DNA from: Lepidurus packardi
Lineage: Eukaryota; Arthropoda; Branchiopoda; Notostraca; Triopsidae
Length of the DNA stretch: 64,000 bases
Reading direction: 5' to 3'
Assembly (NCBI GenBank): GCA_023053545.1
Contig: JAKZAN010000004.1
Span: 4,216,001 to 4,280,000 of the forward strand
Shown here: positions 25,201-35,400 of the stretch, one piece after another
How the letters are laid out: each line of letters begins with the position of its first letter
How positions within the stretch are numbered: position 1 is the first letter of the stretch
Notes under the pieces: model-generated
What the model saw: the letters and a program-made list of their open reading frames with translations, nothing else
The model's database searches: none
What the model was told of the DNA's origin: nothing
Translations under genes and position numbers: made by a program

Positions 25201-28200
25201 AAATACAAAAATATTCGACACCAGAGCAGTTAGCTCTGGTGTCGAATACAGACAATATCTAAATTCGATGAAAAATACCTCGTTGCTTAGTTTTTTCTGC
25301 TACAACACAATTAAGGCTAATTTGGTGATGGTTCAGAGTGCTTTGAATTATTGTCATATAAGATGAAAAGGAAAATATGTCCAAAAGTTTCTTCCAATAA
25401 ACGATTATGGGATGCGGTGAAAGGGCGGGGTTTAAATCCAACTTGTCCTTTTATAAACCACATTATAACTTTTCGTTCTTGCAGGGAAATTTGCTTTAAT
25501 ATAGAGAACCTCGAAAAATGAGTTTTTCCCTGTTTTCCTACTAAAATAAATGTTCAGTAGCCAAGCAACGAATTAAAAGTATCGCACAACAATACATCTC
25601 TAGTTGCTCAGGCTCAGGAATCCGTTATCCAATCTTTCCGAATTAGTCTCATTCAGGCGTTACAGCCTTTGACTGGACATAGTTACGTCACGGATGGTTT
25701 CTAAGAAAAACATTCGATTCACACCATTCCCTCAAGCAATAGGACTCGGGAAAGTCGTGCCAGGTGTCACTTTTAGCTCACCTCTTTCGAGTCTTTTCTA
25801 CAGACTGACTCATTTATGACCCTATTTTTTCCTCTCTCCCTCTCTTTCCTCTAAATCACTTAAGAGTTTTTTTGCCAAAAGAAGTCTATCACAAATACCA
25901 TTCAAGTTCTTTACTTCTAGGGAGAAAGAAGAGCTCAGTCTAAGATCATTACCTGCAAACGCAGACTCGGAATGCGATCTGGCAGCTGACAGCGTTACCT
26001 TAAAAGAAAAATCAATTTCGTTTTTTTTAATAAAGCCTTTTCATTTAAGAAGCTTTACCTCCATGGTAACGTGAGGATCCGTTGGCGTGGAAGACGCTGA
26101 ATTGGAAACAATAAACGGGGCTTGATTCTTCTTTTTTCCGTGACTCCCGATATTAGATTTGTAGAGTTTCGCAAGTTTTTCACCCCGCGAAGAGGGGGCG
26201 TCCGCCGGTTTGAGGGCGGGCGCGGAGGAGGACTTGTGACTCCCGAGTTCTAGAGAGAGAACGGCCTGAAGAGCCGATTTTATGGAATGGGGAGTGGTGG
26301 AAGACGTTGGGGAGGGACTGGACAAGGGCGGGGACATATCTCGTCGGTTATACGTATTACTTGGAGTGCTTTGACTGGATTCGGCCAGTACATTCGTTCG
26401 CAACAAGGGTCCTAAGCCTAAAGACTTGATTCTCGGGACAGTTTGACTGCTATTCTCCAGATAGCTAGTGCCACTTGGAGCGGGCGGTTTATGGCAAACT
26501 CGATTGTCCGGGAGCAAATCCGGACTGGTTTGCTCTGCCAAATCTTCGCGTTTGACCCAGACCACGAAATCTGGATCAGTCGAGTGATTTGCTTGGCGTT
26601 TAGCACTGGAAGCCGTTCGTTTGCAGGAATGTCGCCTCCGTAATTTCTCCCAGGTCTCTTTTCGCCTCACTTTGCCCCGTTTGGGGCTCACATTGTTATT
26701 ATTGTTGGCGTTCGAAGAACTCTGATGGTCACTTTCTTCCGTGTCGTTATCCGTTGTGGTAGTGGAGGTCGCAAGGGCTTTGAGATTGTTCATTCGGCGT
26801 CTTCGGTCGCGAGGAGGGGGCGATCCGGTCCCGATCCCTGATTCGACACCATCTGCTGGGCTTTTCCTGCTCATTCGACCCACAAGATGCACATCAGCTT
26901 CATCGGCATCTTCGGGCCGGATTGGATCAAAGCCAAAGCCACTCGAACCCGATATGAGCGACGAGGAAGGACAGGAAGACGAGCCGATAGACGTATTCAA
27001 ATTGGCATCGGTTTGGGTTTCCGTATCGGGTAAGGAGCGCCTCGAGATAGATAAAGAGGCTGAGACTAACAAGGAATTGGGAGTGCCAGACTCGCCCCGC
27101 TCATCTTCTTCATTTTTGGAACTGAAGGATCGATTCTGGGCTGCTAATGAAGTTGTCTCATCGGCCGAGTTTACCCAGAGAAAACTCGAGCTTCGCGACA
27201 AAGACGTCGGAGAGGTTTGCGTCATTGCATCTAACTGGTTTCCATCTGAATGAAGGTCAATAATCGTCCTTTCACGCACGTCGTCTTTCTTGACATTTTC
27301 CAGGAAACCATTGATTGTCTTCGGTATAATTGGCGACGACGAAAGAGGCTCGCTGACAGAACTCGTATTCCTTATGCCTTCCTCCACTCTCTTCATGAAA
27401 TCCTGCAATTCCTGCGGTCTCTGCGCCCAAAGAAAGAAACAAAAGGACAAGAAAATTCAACGGATTTCTCAAAAAAAATTAAGAAAAATGTGCCTATGTA
27501 TAAAAAAAAACGTGATATTTACCAGATACGGCGCATGAATATCGTTACCGATGTTATTGCTCGCGTCCATCACTGAAGACTGGTCCACCTTCTGGAAACT
27601 GCTGGTACTCATTTGCATAGTGACCTCATCCGTACCGCAAGTTGGCTCGCTATCTGCTTGTGGGTGTTTGGCACCGAGACTTTTTTTCCGTTGGCTATTG
27701 CGTCTCCTGCCTCGACTTCTCCCACTGCAACTCGTCTTTTGGGACATGACAGCATTGGACTGAGATGCTTCAGTCGAGGGTTCTTCGAGCTGCCGCAACT
27801 GAGCGCGGGCCCAAGGACTCAAACTTAACAGGCTGTTGTCCACCGATTGCGATCGGCCATAAAAGTGATGGGGTGGCGAAGTTGGCGGCGGGATACGCGT
27901 GATGGGACTGGACGTAGGCGTCACAAACACCTCATCCGTGCTGTCGTCTCCCTCGTTGGAGTTATCTCGCAACGCATCTACCGACGATTCCGGGTCTTCA
28001 CCGCGACCCGAGCCCAGGATTTGCAACTCACGCTCCACAATGCGATGAAATTCCGCCATCAAACCAGCTGTCCATATACTCAAGGCATCCCGCGGCAGTG
28101 TAGGCGCCATCTGAGATGGGTTTTTGCCATTATTCAAAGGCGGGTGGGCCTGGACGACCCGTCCGGAAGGGTAGTCAATTTCTGTGGTATGGAATCGTTT

Positions 28201-31200
28201 GGTTGGCAGACGGGGAAATTGGCGTCGCGCATGATGGGCATGGTAGCTATTATGGCCCCAGATTCCATTTTCCCAGCACAGAGGCGGCGTTTGGCCATCT
28301 GGCGAGGGCAAGGCGGGGCAAGAAGTGCGTCTTTGCGGATGGTGATGGTGGTGTTGCTGCTTCTTACTCACGGCTTCCGATTCTACCAATTTGGGATTTT
28401 CCCACTGACGAAAGACGCGGCCAATCTCTTCCTAGAAATCAAAGAAAAGTTGAGGATAAACACGTTGTCAATAAACCATGCGAAAAATATGCACAGTTCC
28501 ACCGATGCCAAGCTTTGCTGACTTTGCTGAATCGCTCAAACGTTTTTACTGTACTGCGGAGAATATGTGGAAACCAGATATGCAACAAGCTGCGTGGTGG
28601 GTTGAGGATGAAGATACTGTAAAGCAAACGAAACGAGATATGGTCGGCGCTTGGAACACTTGCAAGACCCCAGAAAGCAGCAGAGCTTGCTTATCATACG
28701 TAATGACATGGTCCATGCAAGGCAAAACGGAGTGCAGCATGATTAATATTCACAGGATAGCACGTAAAAAAAGCTGTAGCGCAGCTTGGCGAATGGCCAT
28801 CTAATTCTTTGGTTTTCCGGTTCAACAAACCAAAAACGAAATCGATGACGTCACTTCTTTTTTTTATCCAACGGCTCTTGAGAACCAGGTAATGCACCTG
28901 TGTAAGCTTTTATAGGTAGTGTAGTGTACGCTCCACTCTACTAGCTTACTTTGTAATATTATCAAATGAAGCTTTTTTTTTATTATTGATGTCATTGCCA
29001 TTTCCCCCATAAATAGGGAGCTACAATAGTGTCAACGAAGTTCGGTTAATTACAATGATTTCAAGTTATGACTTTGGGGATTTGGCTTTTAGGCCTTTTC
29101 AAAGCACTTAGAAACTTATATTTATAACCAATGCTTTTAAGTAGGTATACATTTGTATCCTGAAACTCTCCCTTCTGGAAAACGATTCAACGGTTTTGAC
29201 CTTTTAACACTAATTTTTAAGGGATATACATGATTGACACCCTGCAAACAGTTCTAAGCGATAAAAAGGAAAACTGTAGAGTGGTTTACATACGTAAGCT
29301 TTTAAGTCGATGATGTATGGATCCTACTTAACTCCACCCCTTTTTCAAATTCCCATGGAATTTGTTTTATTTCCTGTCCCATTTAGGGTGTAAAACCACA
29401 GAACTTCAAGTGGAAACAGTATCTTTTGACGCACCCAAAAAGACACGTGCAAAATGTGAAGAAGGTCAATCGCAACTTTTTTTTCAGGAATGTATGTCTT
29501 GTCATAACCTTCTCGCTCACGCACCAGATCAGACCCTGGACTGGAGGCAGAGAAAGTTTGGCTTCCAAACGCATTACGCATGCATAAGAGAGACCCGAGA
29601 AACATCTGGTAATTAACTCGACGCCATTTCAATAAATCACTGGCTTGCGAACCCTTCCTCCTGATCGGTTTGGGGCCATTTCAACGAAAATCGTTAAACG
29701 AGATGAATAGATCCTCACTACTTGGTTTCGAGGTATAACATATTCTCGACTACAACGAAAGAAATGTGTCGTATATCCTTATATTATATAGCTTGGAAAA
29801 ACAAGTGGAATGTAGTATCAAAACTAATTAATATCCAATTTCTTGTTATGAAGGCAGACGATGACAGTGGAAGCTCTGTTTTTGGGGAAACGAAAGTGGT
29901 CAAACCTGTTGAATCGTCTAATCTAAGGTCTAGCTCCTTTAACTCTCATTGACACTGAACTCCAGTGAAACACGTCAATCATACACACATCTTCTCTACC
30001 ACATGCGGTCTTAAATTTCAAACGCGTCCCGAAATTACCATCGATCATGCTAATCAAAGCGACTGTCCTTCAAGTGCCGTAGCCCTTGAGCAAGCGAAAA
30101 GGCAAAAGGTAGCCGCACACTTTTAACAACAGAAACTACAATCAACTCTAAAAGAGCGGGCAATAAAAGTTTACTGTGTTGGAGACGACTAGCCCAAATT
30201 TTCAAACCTTTTCTATACTAAAATTTTTCTCCAGTTCAGTAACTTTTGAGCCAAGGCCATTCTAATCTCGAAAAAGGGGGGAAAGGACAAGTAGCACAGA
30301 GCATTTACACAAAACAACTGCTGCTTGTGTGGTGGCGTATATTTCATCTTGCGTCTACCGTTTTTCATATTTTCACACTAAGAGCCATTCCGACGACTAT
30401 TTGCATTCACACCAAAAGAGCACAGCAGCCTTTTCAGAAACATGACACTTTTTCAGACCCTAAACTAAGAACTGTCAACCAGAGTTCGTGTAAGGGGAAA
30501 AAAATTGAATAAAGAAACATAATAAATTTCTCAAATGTCTTTTAGAAACTTTTTGATCAAACAAAGTTGAAAAATCTGCATCAAGCGGTTTTCTCCTCGT
30601 AAACACTCAACTGGTATCTGTCGACTCTATAATGTTCCACTTTGTCCCTTTTTCTTCTTTCTCAACCGCAATACCTTTTCACTTGTCAGCTTCCATCTCA
30701 GTTAATGTCTTTGATCCACTAAATTTTAATGAGACACATACAAGCCTTTTGGCCTAAGATGGGCTACAAAATGGTTGGAGAAATATTGCTTCTTTCTTTT
30801 TATGGCTTATCTTGATTCAAAGCACGATGCCAGGTAACTGGAAATAGTTAAATAGATTTTTTTTCTTTTTAAATACGTTTAATTCTAGACTTTATATCAT
30901 GGGAACCAGTTCGACTTACAAACCTCATTAACTCCTATCCTCTTCTCAAACAAGGAAAAAGACAGAAACTCGTTTGCTAAAGCTTCTTAGTGCTTTCTTG
31001 CCTGTTTTTTGCAGAGTATCGCGGTTGCGGTTGGCTTAATTGCCAACATGCATGTCACGTAATTAAATACTCTGAAATGGCAATGTCGAAACCGCTTTAG
31101 ATAGAGCAGAAAGTACTGACAGACGAATCTTTTCTGTGCTTCGTGCAACATCTGTCTTATCTTTAAAGATAATCAATACAGACATATAATATATTAAGTC

Positions 31201-32425
31201 TATAAGAAGAAAGAGCTCAACTGGTCTGACCTCGATAAAATTCCACATAGCTTTTTGAATATGACGGCCGCGAGCTTCTGACCACAGCCAAGGCTAATGT
31301 TTTAGGCCAGGGAAACAAAAACGCAGTTAAACTCAATTTCCAGAGCCCATTCCCCGCCGCCTCTCATCATTGCCTGGGAAAAATAGGTGATCTATTTCCA
31401 AATGTTGCACTAGACGTCCATCAGTTTCGTCAGTATGTTTGCTTTGGCCAGGCTTTTCCCTTCCCAGGTTTATTTACGTTGTACTCATCATTTAGGATTG
31501 GGATCTGCCAATCCCCAAATTGCTTTTGAAAACAAACATAAATTTCTACATGGGATTCTGGTAGTTTTGCACTTTCTTGCAAGCACGCGGTTCGCGAGAT
31601 AAATACTTTCGAACGTTTTGTGACGTCACAGAGCCAGGCGCGCGTAGCAGCACGTTCGCAAATCGCTTGCGGCCGTACCCTACGCGGACTTTTTTGCCTT
31701 ACCCTGACACTTCTGTCAGGGTAGGGCAAAAAAAAAAAATCGTGACACGCAATCCATCAATGCAACCGACTTTTGAAGCAAGCTTTTCAAACGGTAAGCT
31801 AAACAGCATTTAACTCGAAGGTTTACCGAGAACTATCCTTGTAATCTCTGATCTCAAATTATTTTTTAAAAAAATGGCCTTATGATGATCTAATGAGATG
31901 CATACCGACGTTGGCTATGGCTTAGAATTGCCAGCAGCTTGGCTAAGAGAAAACTTGACCGGAATCTTAATGACTCTCGCTTGTTGCTTCTCCTTAAGCT
32001 AATCAACAATTCATATGCCTTGCGTTGCACGGAATCCGCCTCTGGAGGGCAACACTGAAAAAAAAAAAGATATTTTCCCGAAAATATACCTTAGAAAATT
32101 TCGTTCGATTCCACAAGGTCTTTTCCGCATCATCACACACACGGCATCCTTAATGGAGAGAAAAACTCCCCCTTTTATTCTCCTGTTAATTAAACCTAGA
32201 CCCATTTCTCTTATCCGCTCCCCAAACACCTGGGCTCCTACCTCTCTCTTTACATTAACGAGCGTGCATACGAATGATATAGGGGAAAACGGGAAACGAC
32301 ACGGACTGAAATGGAATTACGAAAAGGAAATGATGAGGACTTACAGTGGCACGTTCCAGGTACAGCTCCAACTCCCGGTACGGATCCTCGCGTGGAGAAT
32401 CGACCATTGTTTCTGAATACGCCAT
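18305..32425 (-). CDS. cv-c: SAM-RhoGAP-START protein, crossveinless-c/DLC family (long form)
   Basis: This gene encodes a Rho GTPase-activating protein of the DLC1/STARD13/crossveinless-c family, which switches off Rho at adhesion sites and on the actin cytoskeleton. Exons of the long form in transcript order are 32425-32345, 32054-31906, one unresolved exon, 28431-27523, 27420-26059, 25998-25953, then the shared exons 22241-22170, 21931-21789, 21656-20807, 20653-20401, 20333-20086, 20002-19293, 19232-19081, 19025-18750, 18653-18474 and 18413-18305. All junctions agree in phase except around the missing exon between 31906 and 28431. The long form is about 1,850 residues or more; the shared part is conserved in order with vertebrate DLC1. 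The stop is TAA at 18307-18305. The assignment to this family is firm; which of its subfunctions apply is inference. Confidence 0.88.
19293..20002 (-). other. cv-c: RhoGAP catalytic domain exon
   Basis: A single 710-base exon encodes nearly the whole RhoGAP domain. It opens with IFGVPLALNVQRTGEPLP and includes QVGLFRKSGVRSRI, in which the arginine of GLFRKSG is the expected catalytic arginine finger. It continues with VKQYFRDLPDPLF and ends near MTPSNLAVCLAPSLF. A low-complexity Ser/Pro/His insert follows the CLAPSLF motif. All key motifs are intact, so GAP activity is expected. Confidence 0.92.
20086..21656 (-). other. cv-c: Central serine-rich linker of the cv-c/DLC protein
   Basis: Exons 21656-20807, 20653-20401 and 20333-20086 encode about 450 residues between SAM and RhoGAP. 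The part starts with an acidic patch and ENWTFERDSRRWSRV, a motif seen in DLC proteins. A Ser/Arg-rich segment (FRRSSSERWKHGARSLLKRM) follows, then low-complexity Ser stretches. It ends with VVRWHSFRRSSG and SLSVGQFALLRKLALLRLTA, which leads into the GAP domain as in DLC1. In vertebrates the serine-rich linker carries phosphorylation and focal-adhesion targeting sites; whether these work here is unknown. Confidence 0.82.
21789..22241 (-). other. cv-c: SAM domain exons of the cv-c/DLC protein
   Basis: Exons 22241-22170 and 21931-21789 together encode a SAM domain of about 70 residues. It begins IEAAEACRWLRAAGFPQYAQ, continues EFQFPLDLSSVRRDHAFLD, and ends RLTALNRAAKM. This is the characteristic DLC-family SAM, helical and involved in protein contacts such as EF1A1 binding in DLC1. 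The 72-base exon is the common acceptor for both alternative 5' ends. Confidence 0.88.
22250..24380. other. Intron of the cv-c/DLC gene, no other feature seen
   Basis: This is the intron between the short-form first exon and the SAM exon, and lies within the long-form intron as well. It contains a CT-rich tract near 23581-23620 and scattered poly-A/T runs. No additional exon was identified. Confidence 0.6.
23581..23620. repeat. CT-rich low-complexity tract
   Basis: A pyrimidine tract of TTTCTCTCTC units within the cv-c/DLC intron. Confidence 0.7.
24383..24542 (-). CDS. cv-c: Alternative first coding exon giving the short cv-c/DLC form
   Basis: This exon starts at an ATG (24542-24540) and encodes about 53 residues including LVRSWSERMKRADTSVERVW and ending VRIA. 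It ends in phase 1 at a GT donor (24382-24381) and joins exactly to the SAM exon at 22241, reading IAEIEAAEACRWL across the junction. The resulting protein is about 1,050 residues, close to the size of DLC1. The frame stays open some way upstream of this ATG, so a slightly earlier start or an upstream exon cannot be excluded. Confidence 0.75.
25212..25248. repeat. Perfect 16-bp stem hairpin
   Basis: Two exact complementary 16-base arms (TATTCGACACCAGAGC and its reverse complement) flank a 5-base loop AGTTA. The hairpin lies in an intron of the long cv-c transcript, close to the short-form promoter region. It could be a remnant of a small palindromic element or an RNA hairpin; no gene family was recognised. 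Confidence 0.85.
25953..28431 (-). other. cv-c: Long-form-specific N-terminal exons of cv-c/DLC
   Basis: Exons 28431-27523 (909 bases), 27420-26059 (1,362 bases) and 25998-25953 (46 bases) encode about 770 residues specific to the long form. The first two are phase 0 at both ends; the third ends in phase 1 and so splices to the SAM exon at 22241. The sequence is mainly disordered, with poly-His, poly-Asn, Thr and Ser tracts. More ordered patches are EEIGRVFRQWENPKL, SIWTAGLMAEFHRIVERELQ and RPQELQDFMKRVEEGIR, which look helical. I recognise no named domain. Confidence 0.75.
28550..28616 (-). CDS. Candidate linking exon of the long cv-c/DLC form
   Basis: A 67-base segment follows a pyrimidine-rich acceptor (ctttacag) and ends before GTAAAA. 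It would accept the phase-2 codon from exon 32054-31906 and deliver phase 0 to exon 28431-27523. It encodes about 22 hydrophobic residues, IFILNPPRSLL at the start. A compatible fit in one of three phases is weak evidence, and the hydrophobic content is atypical for this disordered N-terminus. Confidence 0.2.
28640..31900. other. Large intron of the long-form cv-c/DLC transcript
   Basis: No convincing exon was found here, though at least one must lie between 31906 and 28431. The interval contains a hairpin at 31691-31732 and a perfect TGACGTCA site at 31621 and another at 28846. Confidence 0.5.
31691..31732. repeat. Hairpin with 18-bp stem followed by a poly-A tract
   Basis: Arms TTTTTGCCTTACCCTGAC and GTCAGGGTAGGGCAAAAA pair over 18 positions with one G-T type mismatch and a six-base loop. 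On the plus strand the right arm runs into a poly-A tract, and on the minus strand transcription would read into T residues. It may be a transposon remnant or a structured RNA. Confidence 0.8.
31906..32425 (-). other. cv-c: First two coding exons of the long cv-c/DLC form
   Basis: Exon 32425-32345 starts with ATG (MAYSETMVDSPREDPYRELE) after an in-frame TAA twelve codons upstream, and ends in phase 0 at GTAAGT. Exon 32054-31906 follows a strong poly-pyrimidine acceptor and reads CCPPEADSVQRKAYELLISL, then a basic Ser/Arg and helical Leu-rich stretch, ending in phase 2. Neither exon is long, but start codon, splice sites and frame all fit. They are assigned to this gene because the next minus-strand coding exons are those of the long form; the linking exon is not resolved, so they could belong to a separate small gene. 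Confidence 0.6.
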
Positions 32426-35400
32426 GCCAAGTTCCGAACACTGGCCAGCTGCTTGTTACACAAATCGGTATGTACCCCGAAATCTCCTCCCAAAGCTACT
32501 TACTAATGTTGCCACTTCACTTCAGGTTGGTAGTCTGTCCTACTTGCAGCTCGACCACACATGTCCATATTGCTGATGTTATTTGCCTGGAGGAGGTCCT
32601 GTCAGAAGTACACAAAATAAGGGCTCCGTTTAGTGTAAGAACTAACTCCAAAATTGAAGGCAAAGCAAAAAGGGTCCACACAAGCGCAAGCATCGCAGCT
32701 ATATGTTACATCCTTCCCTTTTTGTCGGATTTTCTTTGACTTTATTAACATTCAGAGCGGCAAGCGTTCAAACCGCCATATTTGGTAGCTCAGGAAACCT
32801 GAAAAAGTTCACTTTTAATGACATATTGCACAAAGTTTCCCGCTCGGGGCTTCATGGATGACATGTTTACAGCTATGACGACACCCTCGCGGAGCGTTAC
32901 ATCACCTAGGGAAGGCGTGACCTGCGCGCGCAACAACAACAAAAGGTTAAACTCATTTATCTCTTAAACGAAGCACCACAAAACATACGAAAATTTACTA
33001 TTACGACGTTCCTCACAACGAGACCTACTAGTTGGGATAACAAACCTTACATTTCTAAACTAAAATGGATATAATTCATCAGATTATGAATTACACTTAT
33101 AGTAAATGCTAAGAGTAGAGACATACGTGCGGTAAGAAACTGCATGGCCGACTTTCGACTTTCCTGTAGCTAGAAACTCAATGAATGACGATTTGGGCGA
33201 CTTCTGACTTCGAAAGTTCACGGCGAACTGATAACGAGATCACTGGCATGCTGGCAAACGCCTTGCGAGCAACATCATATAAACAGAGCAGTGAAAGCTA
33301 TCTAATTAAACCTTGTAGGAGGTATATTCATGACGAATTGCATGAATAAGTGAAAGGCACTCTGATCCAGTCAGTACAGGAGTCCTACAACAATCCTGAC
33401 TTTTACATTACAGTACCATGAGCATCCTACGATGAAACTTCCCATGAGCATTGTACAGCCTCTCGACTGTAACCAAAACTCTGAAGGTTCTTCCAATCCA
33501 ACAAGCATAATCCATTGTAACCCGGTTTGGTTTCCGGAAGCAAATCCCATCAACACTTGAAGCTATGTGGGTTTTAAAACTCGCGACAATATGTGCGAAT
33601 CCGAAGTTGCCCTCGAAGTTTCAACTATCCACTTGAGACCGAGTTGAAGTATCTTTGGCGGGCCGAAGCAATAATCTTCACTTATCTACTTGTTTATACA
33701 AGTTCGGCTTTAGATAAGACGTAAGCTGGAAAAGGGGTCGATTGGGGTTGGTTTTGGTACGTCGGAAATTTAAAACTGGGAGCGAGAGTAAGCACACACA
33801 TACACAACACGCAAATAATAGACAGCTGTCACTATGCTTAATTCGTTTGCTACGCCTCGCGTCAAAATACCCGCTATATACCCACGTCTTCACGTCTCGC
33901 GCCATATATAGGTCAAAAATAATATAATTACAGTAGACCTCAGTAACCAGACAAACAGGAGGGAGTCATTACGCCTTCCAGAGCAAGCAATCACCTTGAA
34001 AAGAAAGAAAAAAAAATGAACAGAATTTGTCTCGCTAGCATGAGTTCCTTTGGAAAACGCTTTTGCCCGTCAAACATTAATTCGATCACTTTCCCCGCTC
34101 GTTCCGCGGGAAAAAAAAAAACTGAAATAGAGCTTGCTACGTGGCGGATTTGGCCTCCGATTTTCCGCAGGGACCCATCTGAAAGTGAGTTTTTCTCTCT
34201 TTATCTAGCAACATTTTTCTTTCGGAATTATCAATTTTTGAAGGGTCAAAACAAACGATTTATCAACGTAGTTTGCGTAAGAAACTCAATTTTCTTAAAT
34301 CTACCCAATATGGAAACAGGCATGTTTTCACACCTGGGCATGAGGCGACCAAAGATGAATGGGAAAATGAGGTAAAAGAACCCCATGATTCAGCAACTAC
34401 CAGAAAAAAAAATGAAAAAAAGGAGGACAAATATTTTCCATTCCTTTGGATGGCCTTATGCAGTCACTTTTTGGCAGTTCTCTCTCATTAATTTCTTGCT
34501 CAACATCTTCCTTCGCAGTTAAAGTCTCCTATATGGGATTTTTTTGGCAGTTTTAATGATTAGACTAAAAAAGGATGATTTTCTAGAGGAAGATATCAAC
34601 AAGTAGCACTTGAACCTGTAACGCGAGAGAAGAGGCAAGTTTTCCTTTAAACAAAGAAGAAAAAGGTCAATAAACAACGACGATTCCCAAGGCTCTTAAT
34701 ATTAAATAAATCTCCCGAGATGCAAGCCAAACAAAAATCTTGTTCCCGACAGCTGCAGCTGTCGATCACATCAAATCTCATCTAATCTCTCGATCCCATC
34801 TCATCTGCCTTTTGCATAAGACTTTTCTATACATAACCCCACTATGGAAAACAGAATGCTGTTGTTCTGACCTACAAGATTTAATCTCCTTTCAAATCAT
34901 AACTGCCAAAGTCTAAATCACTTTGCATATCAATTGCCCGGACTACTGGACTTCCACCTTCTTTCGAGATCAAGTGCTGTACAACAAAATAACTACGCAA
35001 GACTTCTAACAACAAAAAAATCCTACTTTGCACAACACTTCCCTCTTTCCACTCGGAAAACCAATAAAAATCTTGACAGCGTCACGAATTTCCCTCTCTT
35101 AACACTTGGTGCAGAAGCGAAGCCTTGGAAACTTTACTCCAATTTCACTCCCAAATTTCTTTTTAAATCAGACTGCCTCAAAAAGAAAAAAAGAATCGAA
35201 TTCATAAACAGAGCAACTTCTTGAATTCCTATCGATGCATTCAAATCTCCAAACGAGATGTCATTGGATTCTTCAACGCCTCCAAGCCAACCCCTTTTCC
35301 CCCGATTCCAGAGGAATGAGGGCAATTACCGTTTCAGAGGCATATTAAAGGTATTTTTCCTGATTAAAAAAGAACGAAATAACTCGATTTTCTCAAACAA

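Noticed and set aside
26741..27253. Long plus-strand ORF of 170 codons
   Set aside because: It is the antisense shadow of the 1,362-base long-form cv-c exon, whose splice phases fit; the plus frame has no domain.
27847..28622. Overlapping plus-strand ORFs of 168-224 codons
   Set aside because: They lie opposite the 909-base long-form exon and reflect its biased composition.
30990..31200. Minus-strand open segment of about 55 codons after an AG
   Set aside because: Considered as the missing cv-c exon; it ends in a stop without a usable donor.
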